A stretch of DNA of 64,000 nt from SMWN01 sp965221455 (GTDB lineage: Bacteria; Pseudomonadota; Gammaproteobacteria; Eutrophobiales; Eutrophobiaceae): assembly GCA_965221455.1 (NCBI GenBank), contig OZ244890.1, forward strand, positions 1,116,001 to 1,180,000. Direction: 5' to 3'. Every line of letters begins with the position of its first letter. Within the stretch, counting starts at the first letter, position 1. The translations under genes and the position numbers were made by a program. Below are positions 19,068 through 28,653 of the stretch, one piece after another. The notes beneath the pieces were generated by a model, which had not been told where the DNA came from, ran no database searches, and was given only the letters and a program-made list of their open reading frames with translations.

Positions 19068-20714
19068 TCAACTTTGTGACGTTGCTTTGCGATCAATACT
19101 CCTGGTAATTACCCATTGTTGCGCAATAGACAGGACGTTATTTACTACCCAATACAGCACCAGGCCCGATGGAAAAAACGCGAAGAAGACCGTAAAAATA
19201 ATAGGTAATATCGTCATCACTTTTTGTTGTACGGGATCCATCGGCGCCGGATTTAATTTTTGCTGTATCAGCATTGTCACACCCATAAGCAGAGGCAGAA
19301 CAAAGAACCTGTCAGGTGCCGATAAATCCGTTAACCAAAAAATAAATCCTGTTTGTCTTAATTCGACACTTTCAAGAAGTACCCAATACAGTGCTATAAA
19401 AACAGGAATCTGAATAAGAATAGGGAAGCAGCCTCCTAATGGATTTATTTTTTCCTTTTTATAAACATCCATCATTGCCTGATTAAGGCGAGCACGATCT
19501 CCCTTGTAACGATCCTTAATTGCCATCAACCGTGGCTGAACCCGACGCATATTGGCCATAGACTTGTAACCTGTTTCGGACAGCTTAAAAAATATCAGTT
19601 TTAACATTAACGTAACCAGGACAATCGCCCAACCCCAATTCCCGGTAATCCTGTAGAATTTTTCAAGACACCAAAACAATGGCTTGGCTAAAAACCACAA
19701 AAGCCCGAAATCGACTGTCAATTCCAGACTTGGTGCAATTTTTTCCAGTCTGCTCTGAATTTTCGGGCCGATATATAGTTTTTGTTCAAGCACACCAGTT
19801 TCGCTTTGTTTTACCGATATTCCCGGAGTAACTGCACCTATAACAAAACTGTCTCCCCTCTTGCGGGTATAATAATTATTTACCTGCTCTCTGCTGGCCG
19901 GAATTATTGCGCTGACAAAATAATGTTGCAGCATCGCGGCCCAACCGTCGACGATATCTTCATCCAGGGACTCATCCTCCATGTCCCCAAAAGATATTTT
20001 CCTGTATCGTTTTTCCGGGCTTGAAACAGCGGCTCCCGTGTATGTTAAAAGAAGATGGGATTCTCTCCCGGGATCACTTCTTCGAAGTTCGTTATATGCG
20101 CTGCCCTCCCATATTTTCTCGCTTTGGTTTTCCACCTCATACCTAATCGCTATGAGGTAGCTATCTCTGGTAAACTCATAGATTTTTTTGACTTTAGTGC
20201 CATCGTCAGAGATCCAAATAAGCGGTACAACAAGCTTGTTTTCATGACCCTGCAAAATATAATCATCACTTGGGGATATAAAGGTTTCTTTCCTTGTCAG
20301 CCAGGTCTTCTTGTTAATCAGACCTCCCTGGACGACATAAAACAAAGATTGAGTATCATTTAGCAGAAGCGTTGGTTGTTCCGGCTTGTCGAGCGCGACA
20401 GGATATTTAAGGAGTTCAACCTTATCGATCCCGCCTCCGATTCGGCCGATACTTATTTGGTATAAATCTGTCTTGACCTTAATTGGCTGTTCGTCGGCCT
20501 TATCAACCCCAGGGACATTATTTGTAAGGGAAAGTATTCCGTTTTGCTCTTCTGACAATACCGGTGCCACAGGGACATCGGTATCCTGAGGCCCGTTGGC
20601 TGTCTGTTGAGACGTTGGTGCTAAAACACCACCATAGTCTTTTTCCCATTCCTGCCAAAGCATTAACAGCACAAAACCAAGCGCAAGGATTAATATGAAA
20701 CGCAAATTATCCAT
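19068..20714 (-). CDS. yidC: Membrane protein insertase YidC
   Basis: 548 residues from the ATG at 20714 (MDNLRFILILALGF), equal to the E. coli length. The frame is open further upstream but would run into yidD. Layout: N-terminal membrane anchor, large periplasmic beta domain (about 60-330), then five-helix insertase core with FFKLSETGYKSMANMRRVQP, NPLGGCFPILIQIPVFIALY and the final LYWVVNNVLSIAQQW. It inserts and folds inner-membrane proteins with or without SecYEG. The gene lies 11 bases after yidD. Confidence 0.97.
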   Translation of the reverse strand: MDNLRFILILALGFVLLMLWQEWEKDYGGVLAPTSQQTANGPQDTDVPVAPVLSEEQNGILSLTNNVPGVDKADEQPIKVKTDLYQISIGRIGGGIDKVELLKYPVALDKPEQPTLLLNDTQSLFYVVQGGLINKKTWLTRKETFISPSDDYILQGHENKLVVPLIWISDDGTKVKKIYEFTRDSYLIAIRYEVENQSEKIWEGSAYNELRRSDPGRESHLLLTYTGAAVSSPEKRYRKISFGDMEDESLDEDIVDGWAAMLQHYFVSAIIPASREQVNNYYTRKRGDSFVIGAVTPGISVKQSETGVLEQKLYIGPKIQSRLEKIAPSLELTVDFGLLWFLAKPLFWCLEKFYRITGNWGWAIVLVTLMLKLIFFKLSETGYKSMANMRRVQPRLMAIKDRYKGDRARLNQAMMDVYKKEKINPLGGCFPILIQIPVFIALYWVLLESVELRQTGFIFWLTDLSAPDRFFVLPLLMGVTMLIQQKLNPAPMDPVQQKVMTILPIIFTVFFAFFPSGLVLYWVVNNVLSIAQQWVITRSIDRKATSQS

Positions 20715-20725
20715 CCTATCTGTTC

Positions 20726-20938
20726 TCAATCTGGAACTGGATCGTAGCCTCCCTTGTGTAGCGGGTGACAACGACAGATACGTGATAGACCCTTGATAGA
20801 GCCCTTTAAAGCGCCGTGTTTTACAATTGCTTCTGCTGTATATTCCGAACAGGTTGGCAGATAACGACAACGACAACCCAGGAAGGGACTAAATATATAC
20901 TGATATGCCCTAATCCCGAAAATTAATATTCTTTGCAT
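20726..20938 (-). CDS. yidD: Membrane protein insertion efficiency factor YidD
   Basis: 70 residues. Family signature: IRAYQYIFSPFLGCRCRYLPTCSEY, with three conserved cysteines, then KHGALKGSIKGLSRICRCHPLHKGGYDPVP. It is a small peripheral inner-membrane protein that assists YidC-dependent insertion. It overlaps the 3' end of rnpA by 16 bases and precedes yidC, the usual arrangement. Confidence 0.96.
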   Translation of the reverse strand: MQRILIFGIRAYQYIFSPFLGCRCRYLPTCSEYTAEAIVKHGALKGSIKGLSRICRCHPLHKGGYDPVPD

Positions 20939-21285
20939 CGTGAAATTATTTTCCAGTGCGCACTAATTGATTCCCTTATCTTTTTTTTGTTAATAATGGT
21001 TAACTTTTTACGGGTCACGACGACGACATCAATGCCGCTCAAATTTTGTTTATGATGGCGAAAACTTTCTCGTATTACTCTTTTTATGTAATTCCTGCTA
21101 ACTCCTCGACTCACTTTTTTTTTTGATATAGCAAGCCCCAACCGAGCTTGAGAGAATTTACTCTTACTGGCGAGTACGAAAAAAACATCATCTACCGAGC
21201 GACATGAAGATCTGAAAACATTTTGATAATCTCTGGGATTATTAAGCCTGTTTTTTTTCGCAAAACAGCTTATTTTTATGGGCAC
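20923..21285 (-). CDS. rnpA: Ribonuclease P protein component
   Basis: 120 residues. This basic protein subunit of RNase P helps the catalytic RNA mature the 5' ends of tRNAs. Conserved parts are FFVLASKSKFSQARLGLAISKKKVSRGVSRNYIKRVIRESFR, which holds the RNA-binding RNR-type motif (here SRNYIKR), and DVVVVTRKKL. It lies 14 bases downstream of rpmH and overlaps yidD. Confidence 0.96.
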   Translation of the reverse strand: MPIKISCFAKKNRLNNPRDYQNVFRSSCRSVDDVFFVLASKSKFSQARLGLAISKKKVSRGVSRNYIKRVIRESFRHHKQNLSGIDVVVVTRKKLTIINKKKIRESISAHWKIISRCKEY

Positions 21286-21299
21286 AACATTTGCCTGAC

Positions 21300-21434
21300 T
21301 CAGGCGGAAAGAATCTTGCGTCCCTTGGCTCGACGTGCCTTAATAATGCCACGACCCGCCTTGCTACGCATTCTCTCACGGAAACCATGTTGCCGTTTTC
21401 TTTTTAATCTACTGGGCTGGAATGTTCTTTTCAT
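21300..21434 (-). CDS. rpmH: 50S ribosomal protein L34
   Basis: 44 residues, starting MKRTFQPSRLKRKRQHGFR and ending RRAKGRKILSA, the standard L34 length. The frame is open upstream to 21509, but the ATG at 21434 gives the conserved N-terminus. It is the first gene of the leftward cluster, and its promoter region is shared with divergent dnaA. Confidence 0.97.
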   Translation of the reverse strand: MKRTFQPSRLKRKRQHGFRERMRSKAGRGIIKARRAKGRKILSA

Positions 21435-21539
21435 CGCTTGTTTCCGTATGCCTATTAAGCCAATCGTAAGAGGCGCGGTATGGTACGTTTTCCATACCTT
21501 CTCTGTCAATTCATCCTGAAATAATAATCTGTACTTGTT

Positions 21540-21548
21540 TGTGGATAA
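21540..21548 (-). promoter_or_regulatory. Perfect DnaA box between rpmH and dnaA
   Basis: The bases TGTGGATAA are the reverse complement of TTATCCACA, the high-affinity DnaA box. The site lies 81 bases before the dnaA start and 106 bases before rpmH, a position suited to DnaA autoregulation of its own promoter. Confidence 0.75.
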
Positions 21549-21628
21549 GTTATGGTATCAGGTATAGACTTCTTTCAGTTTTTCGTTTCTTGCTTCTTTA
21601 AAACTTTTTACTAAGGAGTTTACCAACA

Positions 21629-22951
21629 TTGCCTAGCTCGGTGTGGAACTATTGTCTCGAACGACTGGAGGGAGAACTAACGCCACAGCAATTTAACACT
21701 TGGGTTCGGCCGCTTCAGACAGAAGAACGAGACAGCACGATTGTACTTTTTGCGCCGAATCGCTTTGTGAGAGACTGGGTACAAGAACAATATTTCGAAA
21801 AAATAAACACTATTCTGTCGGAGAAAAATAAATTTAATCATTACTCTCTCTTACTGGAAATTGGGTGTCAAAATAATTCCCGCACGCCCACCACGGCAAA
21901 ACAAACAAAAACCACGAAAAAAATTCAACATGCAAGCAATCTTAATTCTGATTTTATATTTAAGTCCTTTGTTGAAGGAAATTCAAACCAGCTAGCTAAG
22001 GCTGCTTCAATGCAAGTCGCTGAAAACCCGGGAGACTCTTACAACCCTTTATTCATATATGGCGGTGTTGGTTTGGGGAAAACACACCTAATGCACGCCA
22101 TCGGCAATGAAATCCTACACAAAAACAACAATAGTGATGTCGTTTATTTACATTCTGAACGTTTCGTTGCTGATATGGTACGAGCCTTACAACACAACGC
22201 AATTGATAACTTTAAACGCTATTACCGGTCGGTTGATGCTTTATTAATTGACGATATACAGTTTTTTGCTAAAAAGGAACGATCACAAGAAGAATTTTTT
22301 CACACATTTAATGCTTTGCTGGAAGGACAACACCAAATCATCCTTACTTGTGATCGATATCCTAAAGAGGTCTCAGGCTTGGAAGAACGACTTAAGTCAC
22401 GCTTTGGCTGGGGTTTAACAGTCGCAATAGAACCTCCAGAACTGGAAACACGGGTAGCAATTATAAAAAGCAAGGCCGCATCGGCAAGTATAGATATTCC
22501 TAATGAAGTATCATTCTTTATCGCCAAGCGTTTCCGTACAAATGTCAGGGAACTCGAAGGGGCTTTAAACAGAGTCATCGCCAGTTCCAACTTGACAAAA
22601 AAACCTATTACACTGGAATTAACCAAAGATGTCTTGCGGGATCTACTACAACTACAAGATAAACTAATTACCATTGAAAATATTCAAAAAACAACCGCAG
22701 AATATTACAAAATTCGTGTAACAGATCTACTTTCAAAAAGAAGAAATCGTTCGATCACCAGACCAAGACAAATGGCAATGAATTTATCTAAAGAACTGAC
22801 GAATCATAGTTTGCCAGAAATAGGCAATGCTTTTGGTGGAAGAGACCATACAACCGTTTTACATGCCTGTAGAAAAATTACTGAACTCAGAACAACAGAG
22901 GTAAAAATGGATGAAGATTATAATAATTTAAGTAAAATTCTTACAACATGA
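21629..22951 (+). CDS. dnaA: Chromosomal replication initiator DnaA
   Basis: 440 residues. The N-terminal domain starts SSVWNYCLERLEGELTPQQFNTWVRPLQ. The AAA+ domain (about 110-325) has FIYGGVGLGKTHLMHAIG (Walker A) and ALLIDDIQFF (Walker B). The C-terminal DNA-binding domain carries the signature GGRDHTTVLHACRKI. The start is TTG at 21629, supported by AAGGAG 11 bases upstream and by alignment to the usual N-terminus; no ATG fits. It binds oriC and DnaA boxes to start replication. Followed by dnaN after a 215-base gap. Confidence 0.98.
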   Translation: MPSSVWNYCLERLEGELTPQQFNTWVRPLQTEERDSTIVLFAPNRFVRDWVQEQYFEKINTILSEKNKFNHYSLLLEIGCQNNSRTPTTAKQTKTTKKIQHASNLNSDFIFKSFVEGNSNQLAKAASMQVAENPGDSYNPLFIYGGVGLGKTHLMHAIGNEILHKNNNSDVVYLHSERFVADMVRALQHNAIDNFKRYYRSVDALLIDDIQFFAKKERSQEEFFHTFNALLEGQHQIILTCDRYPKEVSGLEERLKSRFGWGLTVAIEPPELETRVAIIKSKAASASIDIPNEVSFFIAKRFRTNVRELEGALNRVIASSNLTKKPITLELTKDVLRDLLQLQDKLITIENIQKTTAEYYKIRVTDLLSKRRNRSITRPRQMAMNLSKELTNHSLPEIGNAFGGRDHTTVLHACRKITELRTTEVKMDEDYNNLSKILTT

Positions 22952-23166
22952 TGTGTATAAGATTGTATGTAATCTATGTTTAAAAAACTTTCCATTGGTG
23001 CTTAAAGATATCCACAAAAGGCACACAGATTCTTTACAACAAACAGTAGATTTATTCAGGACTATGTTACACCATATTTAATAAATAACTATTTGATAAA
23101 TAAATAAATAAATATTTACCCACAGAAATATATCGTGTTAGTAATGATAATAATAAGGTTTATATA
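22952..23166. other. Probable replication origin (oriC)
   Basis: This gap between dnaA and dnaN is very AT rich, with a run of TAAATAAATAAATA near 23090-23115 that could be the unwinding element. It contains two near-consensus DnaA boxes, ATATCCACA at 23008-23016 and TTACCCACA at 23116-23124, each one base from TTATCCACA. Its place in the conserved rpmH/dnaA/dnaN neighbourhood supports oriC. A GC-skew plot would be the decisive test. Confidence 0.6.
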
Positions 23167-24267
23167 ATGAATTTTGATATTGGAAGAAATGAGATTTTAC
23201 CTTCGTTACAAGCTGTTTGTAGTGTTATCGATAGAAGGTCAACCTTACCTGTACTAAATAATTTATTAATTGTTATGGGAAAAGGAAAAATAATTTTTAC
23301 AGGAACTGATATGGAAGTGGAAATAGTAATGGAAATAAATAATTCTTCCGAGATATCGGGGGAAATTACTGTTCCAGCGAGAAAGCTATTGGATATTTGC
23401 AAAACTTTGCCTGATGGAGCTAATTTAAATTTTACTTTTAGAAAAGAGCAGGTTTTAGTTAAGTCGGGGAAAAGTAAATTTACTTTGGTAACATTACCTG
23501 CATCAGAATTTCCATCAACAGAGACACTAAATAATAGTAGTACGGTTGTACTTCCCCAAAAAAAGCTCAAAGCACTACTGGAAGACACCATGTTTTCAAT
23601 GGCGCAACAGGATGTTCGTTATTACTTAAATGGTCTTTTGCTAGAGTTGGATAAAAATAATCTTAGATCTGTTGCTACAGATGGACATAGACTTGCTCTA
23701 AAAGAAATTGATGTAAAAACAAGTATTGAGGAAACACGGAAAATTATTATTCCAAGAAAGGGCGCTATGGAGTTGGTTAGACTTTTAGATAGCGATGATA
23801 AAAACGTGAGTATTGAGGTAAATCAAAATCACATTCGTGTATACAAAGAAAAATTACAGTTCACAAGCAAACTAATTGATGGAAAATTCCCTGATTATCA
23901 AAGAGTTATACCTAAAGAGGGATCCCACCCAGTTAAAATAGAGAGAGAGGCTCTAAAACAGAGCTTGATCAGAGCATCAATACTCTCGAATGAAAAATAT
24001 AGAGGGATTAGACTTGTTCTTCAGCGTAATTTGTTAAAAGCTTTTGCGCATAACCCTGAACAAGAAGAAGCAGAAGAGGAAATAGATATAAATTATGAAG
24101 GTGACGATATTGAGATAGGTTTCAATGTTACATACTTGCTAGATGCACTCTCAGCAGTAAAAACAGAACAAGTGACTCTAAATATATCAGATCCGAATAG
24201 TAGCTGCCTAATCCTCCCTGACGACGAATCAGAGTGTAAATACGTAGTCATGCCAATGAGACTTTAG
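23167..24267 (+). CDS. dnaN: DNA polymerase III beta subunit (sliding clamp)
   Basis: 366 residues with three repeated clamp subdomains. The family start is MNFDIGRNEILPSLQAVCSVIDRRSTLPVLNNLLI, and later marks are TDGHRLAL, KLIDGKFPDYQRVIP and the C-terminal YVVMPMRL. It forms the ring that tethers polymerase III to DNA. The gene is more AT rich in codon use than the genes beyond gyrB. recF starts at the next base. Confidence 0.98.
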   Translation: MNFDIGRNEILPSLQAVCSVIDRRSTLPVLNNLLIVMGKGKIIFTGTDMEVEIVMEINNSSEISGEITVPARKLLDICKTLPDGANLNFTFRKEQVLVKSGKSKFTLVTLPASEFPSTETLNNSSTVVLPQKKLKALLEDTMFSMAQQDVRYYLNGLLLELDKNNLRSVATDGHRLALKEIDVKTSIEETRKIIIPRKGAMELVRLLDSDDKNVSIEVNQNHIRVYKEKLQFTSKLIDGKFPDYQRVIPKEGSHPVKIEREALKQSLIRASILSNEKYRGIRLVLQRNLLKAFAHNPEQEEAEEEIDINYEGDDIEIGFNVTYLLDALSAVKTEQVTLNISDPNSSCLILPDDESECKYVVMPMRL

Positions 24268-25344
24268 TTGAGGTTAGAATCATTAGCTGTAAGGCAAGTC
24301 CGCAACCTTACTGATATTCAAATCACGCCGAACGCAGAAATGAATATTATTTATGGCGAAAACGCTGCGGGCAAAACGGCAATTTTGGAATCCATTTACT
24401 TACTCTCGAAAGCAAGATCTTTCAGGACTTCTCATATCAAAGAAGTCATCCAGCATAGACAGCAAAACCTAATGGTTTCTGCAACCCTACATGAAGATGG
24501 TGATACCAATAAACCTGTTAATACAGGAATTAGGAAATCTAGTAGTGAGACGGAGATAAAATACAAGGGAGAACGGGTCATGACAGTTTCGCAACAAGCA
24601 AGGAATGTCGTTATTCAAACCGTAAACCCAGATGATGTAAGACTGTTGACAGGATCGCCAAAGGATAGAAGAAAATGGATAGATTGGGCACTGTTTCACG
24701 TGGAACAAGATTATCTCCAAACGTGGCACAGTTATCACCTCTCACTTAGAAACCGAAATGCTTTACTCAGAAGATCGGCAAAAGATGAAGAGTTCTTCAT
24801 CTGGGAAAAGACTATGGAGACGGCAGCAAAAAGGCTGGGTGAGATGTGGGAAAATTATCTTGTTTGCTTGCAGCGATATTATCAGGCGATTGCAGGCGAG
24901 TACTTTTGCGGCGAAGTTGTCTTTGGTTTAAAACAAGATAAAGTTAAACCTCTTGAGTTTTTGGAATACCTGCAAACGACCAGACGCTCCGACATGAAGA
25001 TGGGTTTCACACAGCAAGGACCTCACAAAGTTGACTTTGAATTTAAAAGCCAGGATAAACACGTTAATACGGTCTTTTCCAGGGGGCAAATTAAGTTTTT
25101 CGTGGCTATGCTCTCCATCGCCCAAGCCAAAGTGTTAAAAGGCGAGAAGGACGTTGTTCCTATCGTTCTGGCGGATGATCTAACCGCTGAACTAGATAAA
25201 AAAACAGTAATTACGATTCTGGAACTTTTATGTAAAGACAAAATGCAGCTGTTTATTACAACAACAGAACCAAACAACACTTTAAGGACCGACAAAGGAG
25301 GTACTCTGTTTCACGTGAAACATGGGAGGGTAAAAAGATGTTAG
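24268..25344 (+). CDS. recF: DNA replication and repair protein RecF
   Basis: 358 residues, an SMC-like ATPase that helps load RecA at gapped DNA. Walker A is YGENAAGKTAILESIYLLS. Later parts include SPKDRRKWIDWALFHVE, FSRGQIKFFVAMLSIAQAK (signature) and IVLADDLTAELD (Walker B). The start is TTG at 24268, directly after the dnaN stop, giving the expected N-terminus RLESLAVRQVRNL. gyrB follows after 50 bases. Confidence 0.96.
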   Translation: MRLESLAVRQVRNLTDIQITPNAEMNIIYGENAAGKTAILESIYLLSKARSFRTSHIKEVIQHRQQNLMVSATLHEDGDTNKPVNTGIRKSSSETEIKYKGERVMTVSQQARNVVIQTVNPDDVRLLTGSPKDRRKWIDWALFHVEQDYLQTWHSYHLSLRNRNALLRRSAKDEEFFIWEKTMETAAKRLGEMWENYLVCLQRYYQAIAGEYFCGEVVFGLKQDKVKPLEFLEYLQTTRRSDMKMGFTQQGPHKVDFEFKSQDKHVNTVFSRGQIKFFVAMLSIAQAKVLKGEKDVVPIVLADDLTAELDKKTVITILELLCKDKMQLFITTTEPNNTLRTDKGGTLFHVKHGRVKRC

Positions 25345-25394
25345 AATTGATGGAGAAAATATAGCCCAAAAAACAGGAGTGAAAACCAGAGATA

Positions 25395-27803
25395 ATGAGC
25401 GAAAACGAAGATACTTACGACTCCAGTGCGATAAAGGTTCTCAAAGGATTAGATGCAGTACTAAGGCGCCCTGGAATGTATATAGGCGATACAGACGACG
25501 GGACGGGCCTCCACCATATGGTGTTTGAAGTGGTAGACAACAGTATTGATGAAGCTTTAGCCGGGTATTGTTCAAATATTAAGGTTACTGTTCACGCGGA
25601 TGAATCTATTACAGTCTCCGACGATGGTCGAGGTATCCCAGTAGGTGTGCACGAAGAGGAAGGAAAAACAGCGGCGGAAGTAATAATGACTGTCTTACAC
25701 GCGGGGGGTAAGTTTGATGATAATTCGTATAAAATTTCCGGGGGGCTGCATGGCGTTGGCGTGTCTGTTGTCAACGCGCTTTCAGAGAAATTAGAACTCA
25801 CTATCCACAGGGAGGGCTACTGCTTTAGCCAGCAATACAGATTAGGAAGACCAACCACGGGTTTAGAAAAAGTCTCGGCATCAAGTAAAACAGGGACAGA
25901 AATCCATTTTTTGGCAAGTGCGGAGGTATTCAATCATATTGCATTCCACTACGATATTCTTGCCAAGAGGCTCAGAGAGCTGTCTTTTTTAAATTCGGGC
26001 GTTCAAATAGAACTTTATGATGAAAGAACAGGAAAAAAAGATCGTTTTGAATACAGAGGGGGGATCATCGCCTTTGTAAAACATTTGAACCAGAAAAAAA
26101 CACCGTTGCATGAAACAATCATTGATATTAATACCGAAAAAGAAGGGGTTGGTGTAGAAATTGCCCTACAGTGGAATGATTCTTATCAGGAAAATATTTT
26201 TTGTTTTACCAATAATATTCCGCAACGAGATGGTGGCACACATCTTTCAGGCTTGCGCTCAGCATTGACGAGAACATTGAATAACTATATTGAGAAACAC
26301 GCGGTCATAGCCAAGGGCAAGATGGTAACCGCAGGCGACGACGTTCGAGAGGGTCTGACGGCGGTGCTGTCAATCAAGGTTCCTGATCCTAAATTTTCAT
26401 CCCAAACGAAGGAAAAACTGGTGTCCAGCGAGGTTAAATCGGTTATTGAGTCGGTGGTTAATGAAAAGCTTCAGGAATTTTTATTGGAGAAACCTGCAGA
26501 AGCGCGGGCTATTTGTGACAAGATCATTGAAGCCGCAAGAGCCCGAGAGGCTGCAAAAAAGGCAAGAGAACTCACACGGAGAAAAACAGCTCTGGATATC
26601 GCCGGGCTTCCTGGCAAGTTGGCCGATTGTCAGGAAAAAGATCCGGCGAAATCAGAATTGTTTTTAGTAGAGGGAGACTCTGCGGGTGGTTCGGCGAAGC
26701 AAGGTCGTGATCGCAAGAATCAGGCGATACTCCCACTGAAGGGTAAGATATTAAACGTGGAAAAGTCTCGTTTTGACAAAATGTTATCTTCCGCAGAGGT
26801 CGGTACGCTGATCACCGCGTTGGGTTGTGGTATAGGCCGAGGTGAGTTTGATATTAAAAAACTTCGATATCACAGAATTATTATAATGACTGATGCGGAT
26901 GTTGATGGCTCGCATATAAGGACGTTACTGTTGACATTTTTTTATAGGCAAATGCCTGAACTCATAGAGGAAGGCTACATATACATTGCGCAACCACCTT
27001 TGTACAAGATTAGAAAGGGTAAAAGAGAACGTTACTTGCTGGATGAAGAACTGCGCGAAGAGTACATGATAGAGCTGGCATTAGATGGTGCTGGTCTTAT
27101 CACGGGCACAGGAGATAGGATACTTGCAGGAGAAGAACTCCAAGCCATCGCGGGGAAATATGTTACCTCGAATAGATCTGAGCAAAAATTGTCTCGTCAT
27201 TATCATCCAGAAATTATCAAGTCGGTCTTGAAACTTCCTATGCTGACGGCGGAAGCTTGTTTGGATAAAACCACAGTTGAAAAGTGGTTTGCCGATCTGG
27301 TGAAAGAAATGCCTGATTTTGATGGACAAAGGCCTGAGGTAGAGATTTTTATATCAGGGGAAGGCAGGGAGTTTGGCGGAAGAATCACTATAAATATCCA
27401 CGGCTTGGAGTCGATCAATGTACTGTCCCGGGATTTTTTTCTTTCTGTGAACTATCAAAACCTAATGGGGCTTCAAAAAGCACAGGAACTGAAAGAAGGC
27501 GCGAGTATGAAGAGAGGAGAACAGTCGCAACCTATAAGTTCGTTACGAGAAGGGTTTGATTGGTTGCTGAAGGAAGTAAACAAAGGCTTACACCTCCAGC
27601 GTTACAAAGGCCTAGGGGAAATGAACCCGGAACAGTTACGGGAAACAACCATGGATGCCAATTCCAGAATGTTGCTACAAGTCGCGGTTGAGGATGTCGT
27701 CGCTGCGGACGATGTTTTCACGACCCTTATGGGCGATCAAGTGGACCCGCGAAGGGAGTTTATTGAGAGGAACGCACTTTATGTTGAGAATCTTGATGCC
27801 TGA
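25395..27803 (+). CDS. gyrB: DNA gyrase subunit B
   Basis: 802 residues. The GHKL ATPase domain shows EVVDNSIDEALAG, DDGRGIPVG and GGLHGVGVSVVNALS. The TOPRIM domain shows LVEGDSAGGSAKQGR and MTDADVDGSHIRTLLL. The C-terminus ends LYVENLDA. The extra stretch of about 160 residues within the TOPRIM-tail region gives the long form typical of gammaproteobacteria. With GyrA (outside the window) it introduces negative supercoils. Last gene of dnaA-dnaN-recF-gyrB. Confidence 0.98.
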   Translation: MSENEDTYDSSAIKVLKGLDAVLRRPGMYIGDTDDGTGLHHMVFEVVDNSIDEALAGYCSNIKVTVHADESITVSDDGRGIPVGVHEEEGKTAAEVIMTVLHAGGKFDDNSYKISGGLHGVGVSVVNALSEKLELTIHREGYCFSQQYRLGRPTTGLEKVSASSKTGTEIHFLASAEVFNHIAFHYDILAKRLRELSFLNSGVQIELYDERTGKKDRFEYRGGIIAFVKHLNQKKTPLHETIIDINTEKEGVGVEIALQWNDSYQENIFCFTNNIPQRDGGTHLSGLRSALTRTLNNYIEKHAVIAKGKMVTAGDDVREGLTAVLSIKVPDPKFSSQTKEKLVSSEVKSVIESVVNEKLQEFLLEKPAEARAICDKIIEAARAREAAKKARELTRRKTALDIAGLPGKLADCQEKDPAKSELFLVEGDSAGGSAKQGRDRKNQAILPLKGKILNVEKSRFDKMLSSAEVGTLITALGCGIGRGEFDIKKLRYHRIIIMTDADVDGSHIRTLLLTFFYRQMPELIEEGYIYIAQPPLYKIRKGKRERYLLDEELREEYMIELALDGAGLITGTGDRILAGEELQAIAGKYVTSNRSEQKLSRHYHPEIIKSVLKLPMLTAEACLDKTTVEKWFADLVKEMPDFDGQRPEVEIFISGEGREFGGRITINIHGLESINVLSRDFFLSVNYQNLMGLQKAQELKEGASMKRGEQSQPISSLREGFDWLLKEVNKGLHLQRYKGLGEMNPEQLRETTMDANSRMLLQVAVEDVVAADDVFTTLMGDQVDPRREFIERNALYVENLDA

Positions 27804-27830
27804 TTTATTTAGTGATCCAGAAACGGTAGC

Positions 27831-28559
27831 CTAAACTGCCCGAGCGCACGTGAGCACATCAACTTGGTTGACTCCTGCAAGGCGGAGCGTCCGTGCGAGT
27901 TCGTTTACGGTACTGCCAGTGGTGACGACGTCGTCGACGAGTAAGACATGCTTGTAAGATATTCTTTCAGTTGCGGAAAAAGCATTGAGAACATTCTGCT
28001 TGCGTTTTTTAACGGGTAAATCCGTCTGCGGGATAGTTGCCCGGTTACGCTTGCAAGCGCCGACATCGACGGCAATGCCTAGCTGTCTGGACAAAGGTCG
28101 GGCAAGCTCAACAGACTGGTTATAACCTCTTGAAACCAGTCTGCTGAAGTGTAAGGGGACAGGGATAATGCAATCCGGCTTTGCTGCATCAGAATAGAGG
28201 GATAAGTTCGCGAGGAGAGAACCCAAAGAATTAGCAACATCAATACCCTGTTTAAATTTCATGTGTTGTATCAAACGGTTTACCGGGTAGAGATATTGAA
28301 ATAGTGCATGGACACTTTTTATAGATTCCCATGGTCGGATTAAGCACTCCGCACAGGTTTTTGATGCGCTGCTCGGCCTGGCACACTTGGGACAAGCGTT
28401 GGTGTTCATCACCGTATCGTTTAAACATTCCGTACAAGTTACACTACGATTATCGCAGGAGCGGGTGCATAGAAAACAACGATTGCCCGAGAAAAAAGCG
28501 AGTTGCTCACAGTCAACTTTAATATCGTGGTTAAGGTTGACAGCAGATTCCTCGCGCAT
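27831..28559 (-). CDS. comF: ComF family protein (phosphoribosyltransferase fold)
   Basis: About 242 residues from ATG at 28559; a TTG four codons upstream is also open. An N-terminal zinc-finger region has CFLCTRSC, CTEC and CPKC/CAEC pairs. A double helix-linker with NRLIQHMKFKQG leads to a type I phosphoribosyltransferase domain whose PRPP loop is VLLVDDVVTTGST. In competent bacteria ComF acts in DNA uptake; in others it has been linked to DNA metabolism. It is divergent from bioB with a gap of about 95 bases, a common gammaproteobacterial layout. Confidence 0.9.
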   Translation of the reverse strand: MREESAVNLNHDIKVDCEQLAFFSGNRCFLCTRSCDNRSVTCTECLNDTVMNTNACPKCARPSSASKTCAECLIRPWESIKSVHALFQYLYPVNRLIQHMKFKQGIDVANSLGSLLANLSLYSDAAKPDCIIPVPLHFSRLVSRGYNQSVELARPLSRQLGIAVDVGACKRNRATIPQTDLPVKKRKQNVLNAFSATERISYKHVLLVDDVVTTGSTVNELARTLRLAGVNQVDVLTCARAV

Positions 28560-28653
28560 ATGATTCCGCAATTGTTCAGATAAAAATAAAGTTTCAGAAA
28601 GACGTACTTTAACAGGCAGAAAACCGAACTGGAAACGAACCAGGCTATTTTAT

